7,859 bases of DNA from Streptosporangiaceae bacterium. Lineage in GTDB: Bacteria > Actinomycetota > Actinomycetes > Streptosporangiales > Streptosporangiaceae. The position numbers were made by a program, and so were the translations under genes. The first letter of the stretch is position 1; the number at the start of each line of letters is the position of its first letter. Shown piece by piece: positions 1 to 6,520 of the stretch. The DNA is taken from the NCBI GenBank assembly GCA_030041195.1, contig JASHOI010000638.1:1-7859 (forward strand). The letters are read 5' to 3'. Under the pieces are notes generated by a model. It did not search any database. It was given only the letters and a program-made list of their open reading frames with translations, and was not told the origin of the DNA.

Positions 1-239
1 GAATGATCATCGTGCAGGATGACCTCGATCTTGGTGCAGTGACCGCCCAGCGCCTCGTCCACGGCGTTGTCTATGAGCTCCCAGAGGCAGTGCAGCAGCC
101 CCCGGCCGTCGGTGGACCCGATATACATCCCCGGGCGCTTGCGCACCGCCTCGAGCCCCTCGAGGACCGTCAGGTGCCGTGCCGTGTAGCCGTCGGCCAG
201 GCTCGGCTTTGGCACGCGCTCGGCACTGAGGGCAGTCAC
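1..239 (-). CDS. parE: DNA topoisomerase (ATP-hydrolysing) subunit B, ParE/GyrB2 type, 5' part only
   Basis: This is the N-terminal 79 residues of a type II topoisomerase ATPase subunit; the rest lies beyond the left edge. The protein binds ATP, dimerises through the GHKL fold and drives strand passage with the A subunit (ParC/GyrA). The sequence shows [20 protein letters not shown] (residues 18-37), [10 protein letters not shown], then [18 protein letters not shown]. In the last motif E54 matches the catalytic base and N58 the Mg-binding Asn of GyrB. The '[17 protein letters not shown]' wording resembles the ParE-like actinobacterial paralogue more than housekeeping GyrB ('HHLVYEVVDN'), and proximity to hrdB agrees from memory of Streptomyces, so I name it parE with moderate certainty. 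The GTG start at 239 is chosen because AGGAG lies 8 nt upstream on the minus strand. It is transcribed divergently from the DUF7455 gene. The seven or so residues after the start are non-conserved leader. Confidence 0.93.
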   Translation of the reverse strand, partial: MTALSAERVPKPSLADGYTARHLTVLEGLEAVRKRPGMYIGSTDGRGLLHCLWELIDNAVDEALGGHCTKIEVILHDDH

Positions 240-280
240 TGCGGGGTCTCCTGACGCGCGGGGGCGGACAATGCCTGAAG

Positions 281-293
281 GAAGACTAGCGGC
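281..293 (-). promoter_or_regulatory. GCCGCTAGTCTTC motif with a -10-like TAGTCT, upstream of parE
   Basis: Read on the minus strand, this 13-mer lies about 42 nt before the parE GTG. It contains TAGTCT, which fits the actinobacterial TANNNT -10 pattern. A nearly identical 13-mer, GCCGCTAGCCTTC at 6532-6544 (12 of 13 bases), sits at a similar distance before the PP2C gene's leader ORF, also on the minus strand. I see no convincing -35 hexamer 16-18 nt upstream. It may be a weakly -35-dependent promoter or an operator shared by the two genes. Confidence 0.3.
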
Positions 294-420
294 CCGCGCC
301 GTCAGTTCTGCGCTGCCACGCCGCCGACATACCCGGCGACCTGGGGCAACGTGCACGGTAACCGGCCGCGGCCGGCGCCCATCCGGCGCTGTTCGCCTAC
401 GGCGTACCTCACCCTTGTAC

Positions 421-449
421 GGGAAGACTGCTGGTCCGCCAGGTGTTGT
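421..449 (+). promoter_or_regulatory. Sigma-R/SigH-like ECF promoter candidate (GGGAAG-N18-GTTGT)
   Basis: GGGAAG at 421-426 is followed, after exactly 18 nt, by GTTGT at 445-449. The Streptomyces sigma-R consensus is GGAAT-N18/19-GTT, so the only departure in the core is G for T at the last -35 base. A start site near 455 would give a leader of about 70 nt to the DUF7455 ATG at 527. Exactly the same pattern and spacing occurs upstream of hrdB (4293-4265, minus strand). The spacer's end and the -10 overlap an 8-nt tandem repeat, TGTGATGC/TGTGATGA, at 447-462. The match is seen in sequence; use by a particular sigma factor is inference. Confidence 0.45.
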
Positions 450-526
450 GATGCTGTGATGAGACTCGACAGGAATGACCGGCCGGCGTGACAGGGAGCC
501 GGACCGCACCAGGTGAGGGAGGCGAC

Positions 527-748
527 ATGACCGCTGCGATGGCCCCGACACGGCCGCTGAACGCCACCGACGTGTGTGATCGATGCGGCGCGCAGGCATA
601 TGTACGCGTGGTGCTCCCCGGCTCTGGCGAGCTCCTGTTCTGTGCCCACCACAACCGTCAGCACGCCGAGGCGCTGGCCAAGATCGCGGTCCAGATCCAG
701 GATGAGACCGACCGGCTGTCCCAGCCCCAGGAGGGCAGCGAGCGGTAG
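527..748 (+). CDS. DUF7455 family small zinc-binding-like protein
   Basis: A 73-residue protein of unknown function, conserved in actinomycetes. It contains [20 protein letters not shown] (17-36) followed by LFCAHH. C17, C20, C39 and H41/H42 form a CxxC...CxHH set that could hold one zinc ion, like a compact zinc ribbon. The C-terminal half (about 44-65, [18 protein letters not shown]) is predicted to be an amphipathic helix. No signal peptide or membrane segment is visible, so it is likely cytoplasmic. The ATG at 527 is chosen because GGAGG ends 4 nt before it (518-522); the longer in-frame candidate at 488 has no such site. The length fits the family. It stands first in a co-directional set with the ECF sigma gene (gap of about 60 nt) and downstream of a sigma-R-like promoter candidate. 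A redox role for the Cys cluster is only a guess. Confidence 0.88.
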   Translation: MTAAMAPTRPLNATDVCDRCGAQAYVRVVLPGSGELLFCAHHNRQHAEALAKIAVQIQDETDRLSQPQEGSER

Positions 749-764
749 CCCGGCCAGCCCGCCG

Positions 765-784
765 GGAACCCGCTGCCCGGTTCC
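765..784. repeat. Inverted repeat GGAACC-N8-GGTTCC between the DUF7455 and ECF sigma genes
   Basis: The arms at 765-770 and 779-784 are perfect 6-bp complements around an 8-nt loop. The repeat lies 16 nt after the DUF7455 stop and 24 nt before the ECF sigma ATG. No T-run follows, so it is not a classical intrinsic terminator. It could be an operator, an RNA hairpin that partly uncouples the two genes, or chance in GC-rich DNA. Confidence 0.3.
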
Positions 785-808
785 GGACACAAACAGGATG
801 TGCGGGCG

Positions 809-1465
809 ATGGCTTCCTCTGCTCCGCCGGGCGCCCCTGGCGACCGGGTCCTGTGGCTGCGCGCGAGCGACGGCGACAGCGCGGCGTTCGGCCAACTGTT
901 CGACCGGCACTCCTCGGCGGTCTATAACCACCTGTTCCGGCGGGTCGCTGACTGGTCCGAGGCAGAGGACCTGACCTCGGCGGTCTTCCTGCTTGCCTGG
1001 CGCAGGCGGGGCAAGGTGGTGATCGACCGCGAGTCGGTGCTGCCGTGGCTGCTCGGCGTGGCCAATCACGTGCTGCGTAATCACCGGCGGGCCGCCAGGC
1101 GGTACCGTGCCGCCGTACGCAGGATCGTCCCCGCCGACGAGTCAGCGGGCGACCACGCGGACGCCGTCGCCGCCGCGGTCGACAGCGAGCGGCTGATGGC
1201 CGCGGTGCGCCACGCATTAACCCGGCTGCCGCGGCATGAGCGCGAGGTCATCGAGCTCTGCGCGTGGTCAGGCCTCGACCAGAAGGCGGCCGCGGTCGCG
1301 CTCGGCGTGTCCGTAGGAACCGTTAAGTCCCGAATGCACCGTGCTCGCCGTCGTCTCGCGGCCAGCCTCGGCGAAGATCAGGGTGCCGCCGCGCCGCCCA
1401 TGCCCCCCGGCACCGGGGCGCGCGCCGCCGCTGAGGAGGCCCGATGGGCGCCACCGAACCAATGA
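809..1465 (+). CDS. ECF-type RNA polymerase sigma factor (sigma-70 family)
   Basis: A 218-residue alternative sigma factor that would direct RNA polymerase to a specific promoter set. Sigma region 2 spans about 23-98: [20 protein letters not shown], then ...[18 protein letters not shown], and the region 2.4-like [20 protein letters not shown]. Sigma region 4 spans about 132-186: [19 protein letters not shown], followed by the helix-turn-helix [19 protein letters not shown]. Region 1 and the long region 3 are absent, as expected for ECF factors. The tail of about 30 residues after region 4 is Ala/Pro/Gly-rich. The ATG at 809 is preferred over GTG 800, because AGGA at 795-798 is 10 nt from the former and 1 nt from the latter. 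The end overlaps the next gene by 22 nt, pointing to translational coupling with the membrane protein that probably controls it. No classical zinc anti-sigma gene adjoins. The target promoters are unknown. Confidence 0.92.
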   Translation: MASSAPPGAPGDRVLWLRASDGDSAAFGQLFDRHSSAVYNHLFRRVADWSEAEDLTSAVFLLAWRRRGKVVIDRESVLPWLLGVANHVLRNHRRAARRYRAAVRRIVPADESAGDHADAVAAAVDSERLMAAVRHALTRLPRHEREVIELCAWSGLDQKAAAVALGVSVGTVKSRMHRARRRLAASLGEDQGAAAPPMPPGTGARAAAEEARWAPPNQ

Positions 1466-2337
1466 CCGGTCTCCCCCAGCCGCCTCCGGAGCGCGAGCTG
1501 CCCGACTCGCTGCGGCACCGGCGCGAGCTGCTAGCCGTGATCACCGCCGGACGGCCGTTGCCGCGGGCATCCCGGTGGGTGATTCCCGCGGGCGCGGCCG
1601 CCGCGGTCGCGGCGATCGCCATCACAGCCGCCGCGCTGGTGCCCGTGTTCGGGCACCGGGCCGCGCCGGGCGGCCGTCCCGCCGCGACCGCGACCGGCGG
1701 CGGGGGGACGGCCTGCCAGGCCCCAGGGGGAACCGAGTGCCAGCTGACCGAGAGCTTCACCGCGGCGGCGCCGGCCGGCGGCCTGACCGTGCTCGACGGG
1801 GTGGGCTCGGTGACCATCACCGGAAGCGACCGCGACTCGGTCCGGGTGACCGAGAGGCTGGCCTACCGTGGCTACCCGCCGGTAATCACAAGGTCCGATA
1901 ACGGGGGCGTGCTCACGCTCAGCTACCGCTGCCGGCCCAGCGACTGCGGCGATTCCTACGACATCGAGGTCCCGCGCTCGCTCGCCGTCCGGGTCGTCAC
2001 CGGCACCGGGCCGATCTCGCTGGCCTCGCTGGCCGGCCAGGTGCACGCGTCCACGGACGTCGGCGACATCCACGGCCAGGACCTGTCAAGCACGCTCGCC
2101 GAGTTCCGCACCGGCGTCGGCTCCATCGAGGCCGGGTTCACGTCGGCGCCGTCGCAGCTGGCCGCGAACACGGGCACCGGATCGGCCCGGCTGCTCGTGC
2201 CGCCGGGTCCCGGCTACCACGTCACGGCCAGTTCCCGGCTCGGCTCGGTCAGCATCAGCGTCCGGCAGGACACGTCGTCCGGCCACGTGATCCAGGCCAC
2301 CGCCGGCGTGGGCTCGGTGACGATCGCCGCCGGCTGA
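1444..2337 (+). CDS. Membrane-anchored DUF4097-like beta-repeat protein, probable partner of the ECF sigma factor
   Basis: A 297-residue protein. Residues 1-44 form a short charged cytoplasmic part (ERELPDSLRHRRELLAVITA). Residues 45-69 are a single hydrophobic segment (WVIPAGAAAAVAAIAITAAA...). A Gly/Ala/Pro linker follows, then a secreted beta-rich domain. The domain has periodic turns: GVGSVTI 119, GTGPISL 187, DVGDIHG 205, GVGSIEA 224, GTGSARL 244, RLGSVSI 265 and GVGSVTI 288. The last six are 18-23 residues apart, as in a beta-solenoid of the DUF4097/YvlB type. C91/C99 and C163/C168 are extracytoplasmic and could form disulfides. The ATG at 1444 follows GGAGG by 4 nt; ATG 1462 would form an ATGA overlap but lies 22 nt from that site. 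The gene overlaps the ECF sigma gene by 22 nt. Topology and context suggest an envelope sensor whose short N-terminus binds the sigma factor, but no HxxxCxxC zinc anti-sigma motif is present, so that role is inferred. Confidence 0.82.
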   Translation: MGATEPMTGLPQPPPERELPDSLRHRRELLAVITAGRPLPRASRWVIPAGAAAAVAAIAITAAALVPVFGHRAAPGGRPAATATGGGGTACQAPGGTECQLTESFTAAAPAGGLTVLDGVGSVTITGSDRDSVRVTERLAYRGYPPVITRSDNGGVLTLSYRCRPSDCGDSYDIEVPRSLAVRVVTGTGPISLASLAGQVHASTDVGDIHGQDLSSTLAEFRTGVGSIEAGFTSAPSQLAANTGTGSARLLVPPGPGYHVTASSRLGSVSISVRQDTSSGHVIQATAGVGSVTIAAG

Positions 2338-2345
2338 GCCCTCAC

Positions 2346-4028
2346 TTAGTCCAGGTAGTCGCGCAGCACCTGGGACCGGGACGGGTGCCGGAGCTTCGAC
2401 ATCGTCTTCGACTCGATCTGCCGGATCCGCTCCCTGGTCACCCCGTAGACCTTGCCGATCTCGTCGAGCGTCTTCGGCTGGCCGTCGGTCAGGCCGAACC
2501 GCATCGAGACCACGCCTGCCTCGCGCTCGGACAGCGTGTCGAGCACCGAGTGCAGTTGCTCCTGCAGCAGCGTGAAGCTGACCGCCTCGCCCGGCTGGAT
2601 CGCCTCGGAGTCCTCGATCAGGTCGCCGAACTCGCTGTCGCCGTCCTCGCCGAGCGGGGTGTGCAGGGAGATCGGCTCACGACCGTACTTCTGCACCTCG
2701 ATGACCTTTTCCGGGGTCATGTCCAGCTCGGCGGCCAGTTCCTCGGGGGTCGGCTCCCTGCCCAGGTCCTGCAGCATCTGCCGCTGTACCCGGGCCAGCT
2801 TGTTGATGACCTCGACCATGTGCACCGGGATCCGGATCGTGCGGGCCTGGTCGGCCATCGCCCTCGTGATCGCCTGCCGGATCCACCAGGTGGCGTACGT
2901 CGAGAACTTGTAGCCCTTGGTGTAGTCGAACTTCTCGACGGCGCGGATCAGGCCGAGGTTGCCCTCCTGGATCAGGTCGAGGAACAGCATGCCGCGGCCG
3001 GTGTACCTCTTGGCCAGCGAGACCACAAGGCGCAGGTTCGCTTCGAGCAGGTGATCCTTGGCCCGGCGGCCGTCGTCGGCGATCCACGCCAGGTCATCCT
3101 TGGCTTCGGGGCGCAATGAGCCGCTCTCGGCCAGCTTCTCCTCGGCGAACAGGCCGGCCTCGATGCGCTTGGCCAGCTCGACTTCCTGCTCCGCGTTGAG
3201 CAGCGGGACCTTGCCGATCTGCTTCAGGTAGTCCTTGACCGGGTCGGAGGTGGCGCCGGCGACCGCCACCTGGGCTGCGGGCAGGTCCTCGTCGTCGTCG
3301 CCGTAGACGAACGCCTCGTCCTCGCCCTCTTCGCCGGGTGGCTTCACCGACCGGAGCTGGCCGTCGGCGGCGACGGGCTCGCCGGCCTCGCCGTCGGCGT
3401 CCTTGCCACGGCCGGAGCCCTGCCGTTCGTTGCTGTCGTCCGGGCCGCCGTCGGCGTCGTCGGGCTCATCGATCTCCAGCCCGATGATCACCTCGTCGGA
3501 TTCCTCTTCATCCTCTTCGCCGGACACCAGGTCGGCCAGGTCCGCTTCGACGTCGAGCTCGGCGACGGTGGCGAGATCAGGTTCGGCGTCCAGGTCGACG
3601 TCCTCCTCGACGTCCTCGATGTCCAGCTCGTCACCGGCCGGATCGGCAAAGTCGGCCTCGGCCTTCGGGTTCTCGTCGCTGCCGTCCCGCCCGGCCGCTT
3701 CGGCGGCTGCACCGTTGGCGGCGCCTGCGTCCGGATCACGCACGGCCGCGGCCGAACCGCCGGACCGGCGCCCGCGCTGGCCGCCCGACGAATCCCGGCG
3801 CCCGCCTCGCCCGGCGGAATTCTGGCGCTTCGCGGCCGGGCCGGCGCCCGAACCGTGCTGGCCGTCCACTGCCGGATCGCCGTCAACCAGCGCGACCGCG
3901 GAGTCGGCACCCTTCCCTGCGCCGTCGGCAGCGGCCGATCCCGACGAACCCCGCCCCGAAGGAGCCTGGTCCGACGGCCGTGACTGCCTCCGCGCTGCGG
4001 AGCTTGCAGCGCTTGCCACCGCGGTCAC
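2346..4028 (-). CDS. hrdB: Principal RNA polymerase sigma factor (HrdB/SigA/RpoD)
   Basis: The 560-residue housekeeping sigma factor. Residues 1-116 are Ala/Gly/Ser/Arg-rich low complexity and 117-250 are strongly acidic, as in actinobacterial SigA. Region 1.2 starts at [20 protein letters not shown] (262). Region 2.1 is [20 protein letters not shown] (326), region 2.2 is [20 protein letters not shown] (350), and regions 2.3-2.4 are [20 protein letters not shown] followed by [14 protein letters not shown] (371-404). Region 3 covers about 405-480. The region 4.2 helix-turn-helix is [20 protein letters not shown] (520-539), and the protein ends [11 protein letters not shown]. It is close to M. 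tuberculosis SigA (528 residues) throughout the core. GTG 4028 is the only usable start after an in-frame TAG upstream, but it has just a weak AAGGGAAGG before it and overlaps a leader ORF by GTGA. A missing G in the GGGG run could instead hide a longer N-terminus. The 3' end is 8 nt from the convergent DUF4097 gene. Confidence 0.96.
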   Translation of the reverse strand: MTAVASAASSAARRQSRPSDQAPSGRGSSGSAAADGAGKGADSAVALVDGDPAVDGQHGSGAGPAAKRQNSAGRGGRRDSSGGQRGRRSGGSAAAVRDPDAGAANGAAAEAAGRDGSDENPKAEADFADPAGDELDIEDVEEDVDLDAEPDLATVAELDVEADLADLVSGEEDEEESDEVIIGLEIDEPDDADGGPDDSNERQGSGRGKDADGEAGEPVAADGQLRSVKPPGEEGEDEAFVYGDDDEDLPAAQVAVAGATSDPVKDYLKQIGKVPLLNAEQEVELAKRIEAGLFAEEKLAESGSLRPEAKDDLAWIADDGRRAKDHLLEANLRLVVSLAKRYTGRGMLFLDLIQEGNLGLIRAVEKFDYTKGYKFSTYATWWIRQAITRAMADQARTIRIPVHMVEVINKLARVQRQMLQDLGREPTPEELAAELDMTPEKVIEVQKYGREPISLHTPLGEDGDSEFGDLIEDSEAIQPGEAVSFTLLQEQLHSVLDTLSEREAGVVSMRFGLTDGQPKTLDEIGKVYGVTRERIRQIESKTMSKLRHPSRSQVLRDYLD

Positions 4029-4105
4029 CCCTTCCCTTGCTGGATGGCGGCCGGGTGCCCCGTACGAGCAGGCGACCCCTGGCTGACCGAACTAGCAGGC
4101 GACAC
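4025..4105 (-). CDS. Short upstream ORF (26 codons) overlapping the hrdB start
   Basis: GTG 4105 opens a 26-codon frame reading [20 protein letters not shown] and ending IQQGKG. AGGAG at 4118-4114 lies 8 nt upstream, a much better ribosome-binding site than hrdB's own; an in-frame GTG at 4111 is only 2 nt from it. Its TGA (4027-4025) overlaps hrdB GTG 4028 as GTGA, the classic layout for termination-reinitiation. Two readings are possible: a leader peptide that couples or meters HrdB synthesis, or the true HrdB N-terminus split by one missing G in the GGGG run at 4031-4028. The Ser/Ala/Gly-rich composition resembles the HrdB N-terminus, which keeps the second reading open. About 73% of its third positions are G or C. 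Confidence 0.4.
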   Translation of the reverse strand: MSPASSVSQGSPARTGHPAAIQQGKG

Positions 4106-4264
4106 AGACACCTCTCCTGCAACCGTATGGCGAGAAATGGACCTTACCGCGCGGATCCTGCTCCCAAGACCGTGCTGGAAACCGGGCGCCTGCCGCGAAT
4201 TGCCACGGCCGGGACCGGCTTGCCTCCCGACAACCACCATAGGCGGAGCCGGCGGGTAGGTCGT

Positions 4265-4293
4265 ACAACAGCGGCCGCTGGCCGCGACTTCCC
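4265..4293 (-). promoter_or_regulatory. hrdB: Sigma-R/SigH-like ECF promoter candidate upstream of hrdB
   Basis: On the minus strand, GGGAAG (4293-4288), exactly 18 nt, then GTTGT (4269-4265). The sigma-R consensus is GGAAT-N18/19-GTT. In Streptomyces coelicolor one hrdB promoter is known to depend on sigma-R, so the location is biologically sensible. A start near 4259 would give about 155 nt to the leader ORF and about 230 nt to hrdB. The pattern is identical in both boxes and in spacing to 421-449. Confidence 0.5.
4271..4285. repeat. Perfect inverted repeat GCGGCC-AGC-GGCCGC inside the hrdB promoter spacer
   Basis: The 6-bp arms around a 3-nt loop lie wholly between the -35-like and -10-like boxes of the hrdB promoter candidate. 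That is a typical place for a repressor operator. As RNA it would be a tight hairpin, but no T-run follows, so it is a poor terminator for the PP2C transcript. Chance occurrence in GC-rich DNA is possible. Confidence 0.35.
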
Positions 4294-4337
4294 TCTTGAA
4301 ACGACTGCCCCGCGCGCAGGTATGGTACCCACTTCCG

Positions 4338-6464
4338 TCATGCCTTGCCCTTCCTCGCAGCTTCCGTTGCCGCGACCCGCCTGGCCGGCGCCCCGGGCTC
4401 ACGCCGCGGACTGTGCACCACGAGCACGGTGACGTCATCGTCCTGCTCGTAGCCGGTCAGCATCCGGTCAACCAGGTAATCAAGAAGCAGCGCGGGATCT
4501 TCCACGACCGCCGCCGGGGCTTCGGCCGCCACGGCGACCAGCTCGTCCAGGCCCGCGTCAAGGCCGCGTCTGCGATTCTCCACGAGTCCATCGGAATACA
4601 GCACCGCTGTGTTGCCGGGCGGCAGCCGGAAACCGTACTGCTGGCGCGGGCTGGCCCAGCCCAGCGGCGTTCCGGCGGCCGCCTTGTCCAGCCGCGGCGG
4701 CTCATCCGTCGACAGCAGCAGCGGCGGCAGGTGGCCGGCGCTGCCCGCCATGCCGTCGCCGCTGGCCGGGTCGAGCACCAGGTAAGCGACGGTGGTCACC
4801 TGCTCCTCGAGTTCAGTGGCAATGAACAGCCGGTCGAGGCCGGCGAGCACCGCGGCCGGCCTGGGATCGGTCAGCGCGAGCGCGCGCAGCGCGTTGCGGA
4901 CCCGGCCCATCCCGGCCGCAGCGGTGAGCCCCTTGCCCATGACGTCTCCGGCGGCGACCGCGAGCTTGCCGTCGGGGAGCCGGAACGCGTCGTACCAGTC
5001 TCCGCCGATCTCCATGTTCCTGGTGACCGGGAGGTAGCTGGCCTCCAGGATGATCCCGGGAACGGTCGGCAGGCGGTCCGGCAGCAGGCTCCGCTGGAGG
5101 GTCTCGGCCATTGTGTGCTCGCGCTCGAACATCGACGCGCGTTCCAGGGCCAGCGCGCACTGGCCCGCCAGCGCCTCGAGGAAGACCCGCTCCTCGTCGG
5201 CCACCCTCCGCGGCCTGGTGAAGGAGAACCTGAGCGCCCCCAGCGGCGCGCCGGAGGCGAGCAGCGGCAGCCCCACCCACGCCCGCTCGTCGGTGTGCTT
5301 GACGAACAGCTCGACGTCGGCCTCGCCCTCGAACTGCTTGCGCAGCGCGTCCGGGCTCTCGATCAGCAGCGGGCGGCGCGCCATGATGGCCTCGGTCATC
5401 ACGCTCGGCACGTCAAGCGGCATCTCACCGGCCGGAGAGCCCGGGCTGTCCGGCAGCCCGGCGGGATTGACCGTGCGCAGCCGCAGCCGCTCCGGGTCGA
5501 GCATCGCCACGGCCGAGCGCTCGGCGCCGATCGCCGACCGTCCCACCTCGGTGATGACCTCCACCACCTGCTCCACCGTGATCGCCTCGGCCAGCATCGA
5601 CGTCGCCTGCTGCAGGCGCACCGTGCGCAGCGCCGCCGCCGAAAGCTGCTCGGTCAGGCGGCCGCGCATCTCCTCTGCCTCGCGCTGGCCGGTGACGTCG
5701 CTGCTGGCGCCCACCCACTCGACGATCTTTCCGTCGCGCTCGATGGGAACCGCGCGCACGTCGTAATGCCGATAAGACCCCGATTTGGTGCGGACGCGGT
5801 AACGGCCCTCGAAAACCTTTCCGGAATCAACGCAATCGAGCCATTCATGCTCGACGCGCTCGCGGTCCTCCGGGTGAATAGCGTCAAGCCAGCCGCTGCC
5901 CAGGTATTCATCGACGGTCTGACCGGTGATCAAACGCCATTCCGGGGAATCCTCTGCGATCTTCCCCGTCGGCGTGGTGACCCACACGACCTGCGCCCCG
6001 GCCTGCACCAGCGAGCGGTACCGCTCCTCGCTGCGGCGCAGCGCCTCTTCGGAGGCCCGGCGCTCGGTGATATCGGTGGCGATGAGCACAACCCCGGTGA
6101 TTTCCCCGTCCGAATCATGCGAGGGGAACCAGGAGAAAGACCAGTTCCGCACCTCCTCGCCGACCGCAACCGGCTGATCCGCCTCGATCACCGGCTTGTT
6201 GGCCGACAGCACGCGGCGCGCGGCGGCCTCGGCCGAGGCGCCGAGATCCTCCGGCCAGACCTGCGAGGGAAGCCGCCCGATATACTCGCCGGCGTCCTCG
6301 GGCTGCAGCCGGGTCAAGGTCTCGTTGACCCGGCGGAAGCGCAGGTCAGCGCCCAGGAAAGCGAACCCGATCGGCGCCTCGCTCAGCAGCGTGGCGAGCA
6401 GCGCGGAATCGGATACGTCCATGCCGGACACACGGGGCTTGGGCACGGATGTCCCAGTGCTCAC
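4338..6464 (-). CDS. PAS-PAS-GAF-SpoIIE (PP2C-type) protein serine phosphatase
   Basis: About 708 residues from GTG 6464. PAS 1 spans about 20-135 and ends in the PAC-like VLIATDITERR. PAS 2 (PAS_3-like) spans about 144-261 with WLDAIHPEDRERVEHEWLD and ends WVGASSDVTGQRE. The GAF domain is about 280-443, and the SpoIIE/PP2C domain about 450-684, starting TMAETLQRSLLPDRLP. The metal-binding residues are intact: GGDWYD (D489, D492), GDVMGKG (D507), SAGH (575-578), YSDG (D625) and DDDVTV (675-680). The enzyme should remove phosphate from Ser, typically on an anti-sigma-factor antagonist (STAS protein), in response to signals sensed by PAS/GAF. No membrane segment, STAS or HATPase kinase domain is present, and no partner gene lies in the window. 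No flavin-binding NCRFLQ (LOV) motif is seen. GTG 6473 gives a form three residues longer. Neither start has a good ribosome-binding site; 6464 is chosen for its GTGA overlap with a leader ORF. Confidence 0.93.
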   Translation of the reverse strand: MSTGTSVPKPRVSGMDVSDSALLATLLSEAPIGFAFLGADLRFRRVNETLTRLQPEDAGEYIGRLPSQVWPEDLGASAEAAARRVLSANKPVIEADQPVAVGEEVRNWSFSWFPSHDSDGEITGVVLIATDITERRASEEALRRSEERYRSLVQAGAQVVWVTTPTGKIAEDSPEWRLITGQTVDEYLGSGWLDAIHPEDRERVEHEWLDCVDSGKVFEGRYRVRTKSGSYRHYDVRAVPIERDGKIVEWVGASSDVTGQREAEEMRGRLTEQLSAAALRTVRLQQATSMLAEAITVEQVVEVITEVGRSAIGAERSAVAMLDPERLRLRTVNPAGLPDSPGSPAGEMPLDVPSVMTEAIMARRPLLIESPDALRKQFEGEADVELFVKHTDERAWVGLPLLASGAPLGALRFSFTRPRRVADEERVFLEALAGQCALALERASMFEREHTMAETLQRSLLPDRLPTVPGIILEASYLPVTRNMEIGGDWYDAFRLPDGKLAVAAGDVMGKGLTAAAGMGRVRNALRALALTDPRPAAVLAGLDRLFIATELEEQVTTVAYLVLDPASGDGMAGSAGHLPPLLLSTDEPPRLDKAAAGTPLGWASPRQQYGFRLPPGNTAVLYSDGLVENRRRGLDAGLDELVAVAAEAPAAVVEDPALLLDYLVDRMLTGYEQDDDVTVLVVHSPRREPGAPARRVAATEAARKGKA

Positions 6465-6499
6465 CGGGGACACCCCATACCCGTGCGAGCGCGTGCCAT
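6461..6499 (-). CDS. Short upstream ORF (12 codons) overlapping the PP2C start
   Basis: ATG 6499 follows a strong AGGAAGGA (6514-6507) with 7-nt spacing and encodes MARARTGMGCPR. Its TGA (6463-6461) overlaps GTG 6464 of the phosphatase frame as GTGA. This is the same arrangement as at hrdB. The strong initiation site would otherwise have no product, so either this is a leader peptide that couples translation, or one G is missing from the GGGG run at 6476-6473. One extra G there would fuse it in frame to the phosphatase. Confidence 0.4.
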   Translation of the reverse strand: MARARTGMGCPR

Positions 6500-6520
6500 G
6501 AACGGTTCCTTCCTGCTCAC

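Larger units (their letters stand above)
4029..4337. other. 309-nt region between the PP2C stop and hrdB start
   Basis: It holds the hrdB leader ORF (4025-4105), the sigma-R-like promoter candidate (4265-4293) and a palindrome in its spacer (4271-4285), all on the minus strand. A second, weaker minus-strand -10-like TAAGGT at about 4147-4142, with TCTTGG 17 nt upstream, could be a housekeeping promoter but is poor. I see no hairpin followed by a T-run after the PP2C stop, so some readthrough from the PP2C gene into hrdB is possible. Confidence 0.5.

Noticed and set aside
765..784. Intrinsic terminator after the DUF7455 gene
   Set aside because: A hairpin is possible but no T-run follows, and the next gene starts 24 nt later in the same direction.
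302..1084. 260-codon minus-strand ORF opposite the DUF7455 and ECF genes
   Set aside because: It is a shadow of two recognisable plus-strand genes and shows no domain of its own.
4144..4341. 65-codon minus-strand ORF overlapping the PP2C stop by ATGA, with a plausible purine-rich site before it
   Set aside because: The protein is Arg/Val/Gly-rich low complexity with no motif and would cover the hrdB promoter candidate. Not excluded, but not supported.
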